NCBI GenBank assembly: GCA_030674185.1 | Contig: JAPXFY010000026.1 | Span: 33,726,167-33,790,166, forward strand | Source: Monoplex corrugatus | Lineage: Eukaryota > Mollusca > Gastropoda > Littorinimorpha > Ranellidae | Direction: 5' to 3' | Length of the DNA: 64,000 bases | Shown here: positions 60,585-64,000 of the stretch, piece after piece | Position numbering within the stretch: the first letter of the stretch is position 1 | Layout of the letters: every line of letters begins with the position of its first letter | Made by a program: the position numbers and the translations under genes | Notes under the pieces: model-generated | The model's input: only the letters and a program-made list of their open reading frames with translations | What the model was told of the DNA's origin: nothing | The model's database searches: none

Positions 60585-60830
60585 AGGAAAAAAAAAAGAA
60601 GGAGAGGCCGGCCCAAGACCAGCTGGCAAGAAACCATCCAGAAAGACAGAAAGACCTGCAGCCAGTAAATAAAAACTGGAGTGATGTCAGGATGCTGACA
60701 GCTGACTGATCCAAGAGAAGAGCATTGACTGCCTGAAACATCAGACGATGCAGGGGCGACTGAACCGAGCTGCAAGCTTTGGCCTCACAGTTAGTCTCAG
60801 CAAGACAGAGGTACGTTCCAGACAAAACCA
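60585..60830 (+). pseudogene. LINE fragments
   Basis: GRPKTSWQETIQKD then, one frame over, KNWSDVRMLTAD and RRALTA: the C-terminal tail of a LINE. Then HQTMQGRLNRAASFGLTVSL plus SKTEV, which is an RT segment upstream in a normal LINE. The reversed order points to two insertions or a head-to-tail pair. A G run of 15-20 is at 60549-60562. Confidence 0.7.
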
Positions 60831-61445
60831 GTTTCAGTTTCAGTTTCTCAAGATGACTGCTCCGCGCTCGGAATGAATTCCATATACGCTAACGTCACAG
60901 GCGCCATGTGATGGAGAAGATTCATTCTGGATCAAGCCTTAAGACTGGGCATAAACCCATGAGCTGTCCAGGGCCTGAGGTCCTACCTAGATAGTTCCAT
61001 AACCCTGGGGTGGTAGGGGAGTGAGGTGGCATAGACCTCAACTTTTCCCGGGGCCAGCACCATGAGGGCGGCGCCCATCTCCTCTCCCTCACTTCAAATT
61101 CATATTCATATTCATATTCACAATCTTTTTTTTACCAAGACTTCAGAAAGGCAAGAAGGATAACTGGTCTTCAAGGAGTGGGACCTGGGAAATCAACCTA
61201 TCTCTCCAATGATTTATACCAAGGCAGCCGTGCAATGCCCTGCTCTTCACGATTTTCAACTGCCGTGGGATCTTTAGCGTGCGCAGCCAGATGGCACATG
61301 GGTCCTACTCGTGTTTCGTCCTCTTCTGTTCAGTTCGATTTTTCCGTTCAAACTGAGGAGAGAAGTCGAGGCCTCTACGGGGAGCGAACCCTGTAACCAG
61401 AGTTTAGTTATTGGTAGGCGAACGTCTGAACCATTCTGCCACTCT
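60828..61445 (-). mobile_element. Dispersed repeat family B, copy 3, with tRNA-like end
   Basis: 60828-61000 repeats the family B motifs (cagtttcagtttctcaagat, aacgtcacaggcgcca, catgagctgtcc, gaggtcctacctag). At the other end, on the - strand, gcagaatggttcagacg (A-box-like) and gggttcgctccccg (B-box) lie at 61,445-61,370. The whole may be a single - strand SINE of about 600 bp. In between are a tattca run and a cctaacc-like patch. Confidence 0.6.
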
Positions 61446-61534
61446 TCTTCCAATGCCAACGATCAACGACAGGCTATTTGGGCACTGCGGTGCGCAGCGA
61501 TGGATCTCTTGATGTTGAGGTGATGCTGTTTTTA

Positions 61535-62255
61535 GAAGGCTGACCATGGCTTCACTGTGGCCACACACACTGCCCTAGAAGGCTGACCATAGCTTCACTG
61601 TGGCCACACACACTGCCTAGAAGGCTGACCATGGTTTCATTGTGGCCACACACTGCCCAGAAGGCGGACCATGCCTTCACTCTGGCCACACACACATGCC
61701 CTAGAAGGCTGACCATGGCTTCACTTGGCCACACACACTGCCCTAGAAGGCTGACCATGGCTTTACTCTGACCACACACACTGCCCTAGAAGGCTGACCA
61801 TGCTTCACTCTGGCCACACACACTGCCCTAGAAGGCTGACCATGGCTTCACTCTGGCCACACACACTGCCCTAGAAGGCTGACCATGGCTTCACTCTGGC
61901 CACACACACTGCCCTAGAAGGCTGACCATCACTCTGGCCACACACACTGCCCTAGAAGGCTGACCATGGCTTCACTCTGCCCACACAGACTGCCTAGAAG
62001 GCTGACATGGCTTCACTCTGGCCACACAAACTGCCTAGAAGTGCCATGGCTTCACTTGGCCACACACACTGCCCTAGAAGGCTGACCATGGCTTCACTCT
62101 GGCCACACAGACTGCCTAGAAGGCTGACCATGGCTTCACTCTGGCAACAATGCCTAGAAGGCTGACCATGGCTTGCATGCTGCTGACTGGCTTTACACAC
62201 AGACTGCCCTAGAAGGCTGACCATGGCTTCACTCTGGTCAAACAGACTGCCCGGT
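61535..62255 (+). repeat. Minisatellite, 43-bp unit, about 17 copies
   Basis: Unit: aaggctgaccatggcttcac, tctggccacacacactgccc, tag. Several units have small deletions; 62040-62055 and 62150-62200 are diverged. Confidence 0.93.
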
Positions 62256-62934
62256 TCTGTGCAGAGGAGGGGACTTGAGCGCTGTGCTGTACCGCTTTAA
62301 GACCAGAACCATATACCGACAGCACATTCAGCAGCTGGAACAGTTTCATCAAAGATGCTCGCGCACGATTTGCAACATCACGTGGCAAAATTAAGTGTCC
62401 CAACCTTCAGTTTCTGAAGAAGTGTGGCTAGCCAAGTATAGAGTTTTTACTCATCAAATGCCACCTTTATTGAAGAAGACACGTTGCCTGTGCAGAAGAT
62501 AGTCGTATCCCAAAGATGCTCCTATACACGGAGTTGAAGTAGAGATACCGTGACCAGTGATACAAAGTGATGTGGTTAGAACGCTTGATTCCAAAAGGCA
62601 AATTTAAACACGATCGAGCGTGGTTACCGCACTGGCCTCGACGACGAGATTCGTGCCTTGGTTTTAGTGCACCACCCAGCTGTATATGGTTATCTATAAA
62701 GTGATGCAAAGCTACTCCCTAAAGGCCAACTTCATCATCTGTGGCGTCAACACTACCAACAGGTAACACGTTGCCCGCAACAGAATAATCTGGCGGCAGG
62801 AAATGAACACAGGACTCTGTCACATTTAAACAGCACAGAACAGCTGCCATTCAACAGGAGAGGGACAGGTGGAAGCAGACTTCATGGTTGTACTAGTTTT
62901 GTTGGACTGGTTTTGTTTGTTTAACCAGTCATCT

Positions 62935-63277
62935 TGAATGTATATAGAACCGATAATGTTATACGGTTATGAGGCGTGGACAGTCAACACGCAAAGCCAG
63001 AACAAGATTGAGGCAGCTGAGATGTGGTTTCTAAGAAGAATGTTGAGAGTTCCATGGACAGCAAAGAAAACAAACACGACAGTCCTGATGGAGGCAGACA
63101 CAAGAAGATCATTGAAAAGAAAGATTAGGAAAAGACAGGCAACATTTATAGGGAGAAAATATTGGACGGACTTGCAGGGTGGCTGAGAACAGAGAGGTGG
63201 AAGATGTACTCGCGGCAACAAGGGATAGATACATATGGACGGCCATGATCGCCAAGGCCATGTGGCAGGGCACATGA
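62935..63277 (+). pseudogene. RTE-like LINE tail with internal deletion
   Basis: YIEPIMLYGYEAWTVNTQSQ, KIEAAEMWFLRRMLRVPWTA, TTVLMEADTRRSLKRKIRKR and then REKILDGLAGWLRT in another register. Compared with 17,480-17,771, about 75 bases around GH..RQ are missing. Ends in ggcacatgacgatgatga, as in that copy (ggcacatgatgatgttga). Confidence 0.88.
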
Positions 63278-63529
63278 CGATGATGAACCAGATTTTTGGT
63301 TAGGCATTATCGTGGAGGTAGCCAATTTCTGTATTGTAACTTAGGAATCTGTCTGTCTAATTAGAAAATGGATGCGCCTGCTTGAGGACTGATTTGGAAG
63401 TGGAACGGAGTCGGTTCTGGTCGAACAAACATCGATTCTTGAGTGGCAGTCCTTGGCACAGCTGCCACACATGATGGATGGTGGCTACGGCTGAATGGTC
63501 GCCGCTGCAACTTTCCCTTCGTATCTTCT

Positions 63530-63705
63530 GATTGATTGATTGATTTGGTTCAGTTTTTACGTCGGCACCCACTTCTGGTGATATGTATCCAATCCTATAC
63601 TGACACCACCAGAACAACAACGATGTTACGATGGGACAGTGAGAAGGCCAGTTTTAATGTAGCGCACCCCGGGATTCGAACCCGTAACCATTAGCACGTT
63701 TCTTC
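63530..63705 (-). mobile_element. tRNA-derived SINE family C, copy 2
   Basis: On the - strand: taatggttacgggttcgaat (B-box), cccggggtgcgctaca, gtcccatcgtaac, tggtgtcagtataggattgg, gtgggtgccgacgtaaaaac and an aatc-type tail. Same order as copy 1. The A-box side is partly cut. Confidence 0.88.
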
Positions 63706-64000
63706 TTTTGTGATTGGGTCTTTATATAGTGGCGGCCTTGTGACCCAAAGTTGGTTATTATCCTTCCTGCGGAAGTGTTGTTTGGTTGGGTAAGCAGAAT
63801 TTGTTTAGAGATCTAAGAGAAGTGCTATATTATTGTATGTATATTAATGACTTTTCATCCCGCCCCGCCCCTTCCAATTAAAGAACCAAAAAATCACCAA
63901 ATTACTGGTCTGTTCAGTTTACGGACTGTGTTCCTTTTCTCACACTGGACGGAGCAGCAGGGAAGTTTCAGTCTTTTTCTCCTAATTTTTGTATCTGGTG
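63706..64000. other. Nothing recognised
   Basis: Non-coding to the window end. Confidence 0.6.

Overview
This is a eukaryotic, animal window: spliced exons, long introns, tandem repeats and many transposon remnants. I see no prokaryotic-type operon, CRISPR array or rRNA. The repeat landscape (sense TG/AC runs, tRNA-derived SINEs, LINE tails, TTAA-flanked foldback elements) and an invertebrate-style Abl kinase suggest a lophotrochozoan, most likely a mollusc and perhaps a gastropod. The species-level guess is inference only.

The only gene I can name runs on the + strand from 9,686 to 34,344: the Abl non-receptor tyrosine kinase, in thirteen visible coding exons. They encode SH3, SH2 and kinase domains, a proline-rich tail and a C-terminal F-actin-binding-type helical region ending at a stop codon. 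The first exon(s) are not in view, so 1-9,685 is read as the upstream intron. Exon lengths from SH3 to the end of the kinase domain match the vertebrate ABL1 exon sizes I remember, except that one vertebrate exon is split in the P-loop and one exon is a single base short. A second part of the coding sequence (exon 13) changes frame twice. These are either small assembly errors or real damage; intact splice sites favour errors.

Layout. 1-9,685: microsatellites, a nearly complete Tc1/mariner element (963-2,584), SINE copies and a 1.4 kb minisatellite. 9,686-28,463: Abl exons with minisatellites or TG runs close behind many 5' splice sites. 28,464-34,137: last intron, with a 2.7 kb minisatellite and a 5'-truncated RLE-type non-LTR retrotransposon flanked by perfect 168-bp direct repeats, only 21 bp before the last exon. 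34,345-56,400: 3' UTR and apparent intergenic sequence with repeats, one decayed LINE (about 47,040-48,200) and SINEs. 56,426-58,684: exons of an unrecognised gene on the - strand. 57,499-63,277: several LINE and SINE fragments and a 43-bp minisatellite.

The most unusual features are a TTAA-flanked foldback (piggyBac-MITE-like) family with about eleven copies, whose best core is an almost perfect 80-bp palindrome; tandem repeats that begin at Abl 5' splice sites, one of which carries a donor-like motif in every 71-bp unit; and the very long flanking duplication around the retrotransposon.
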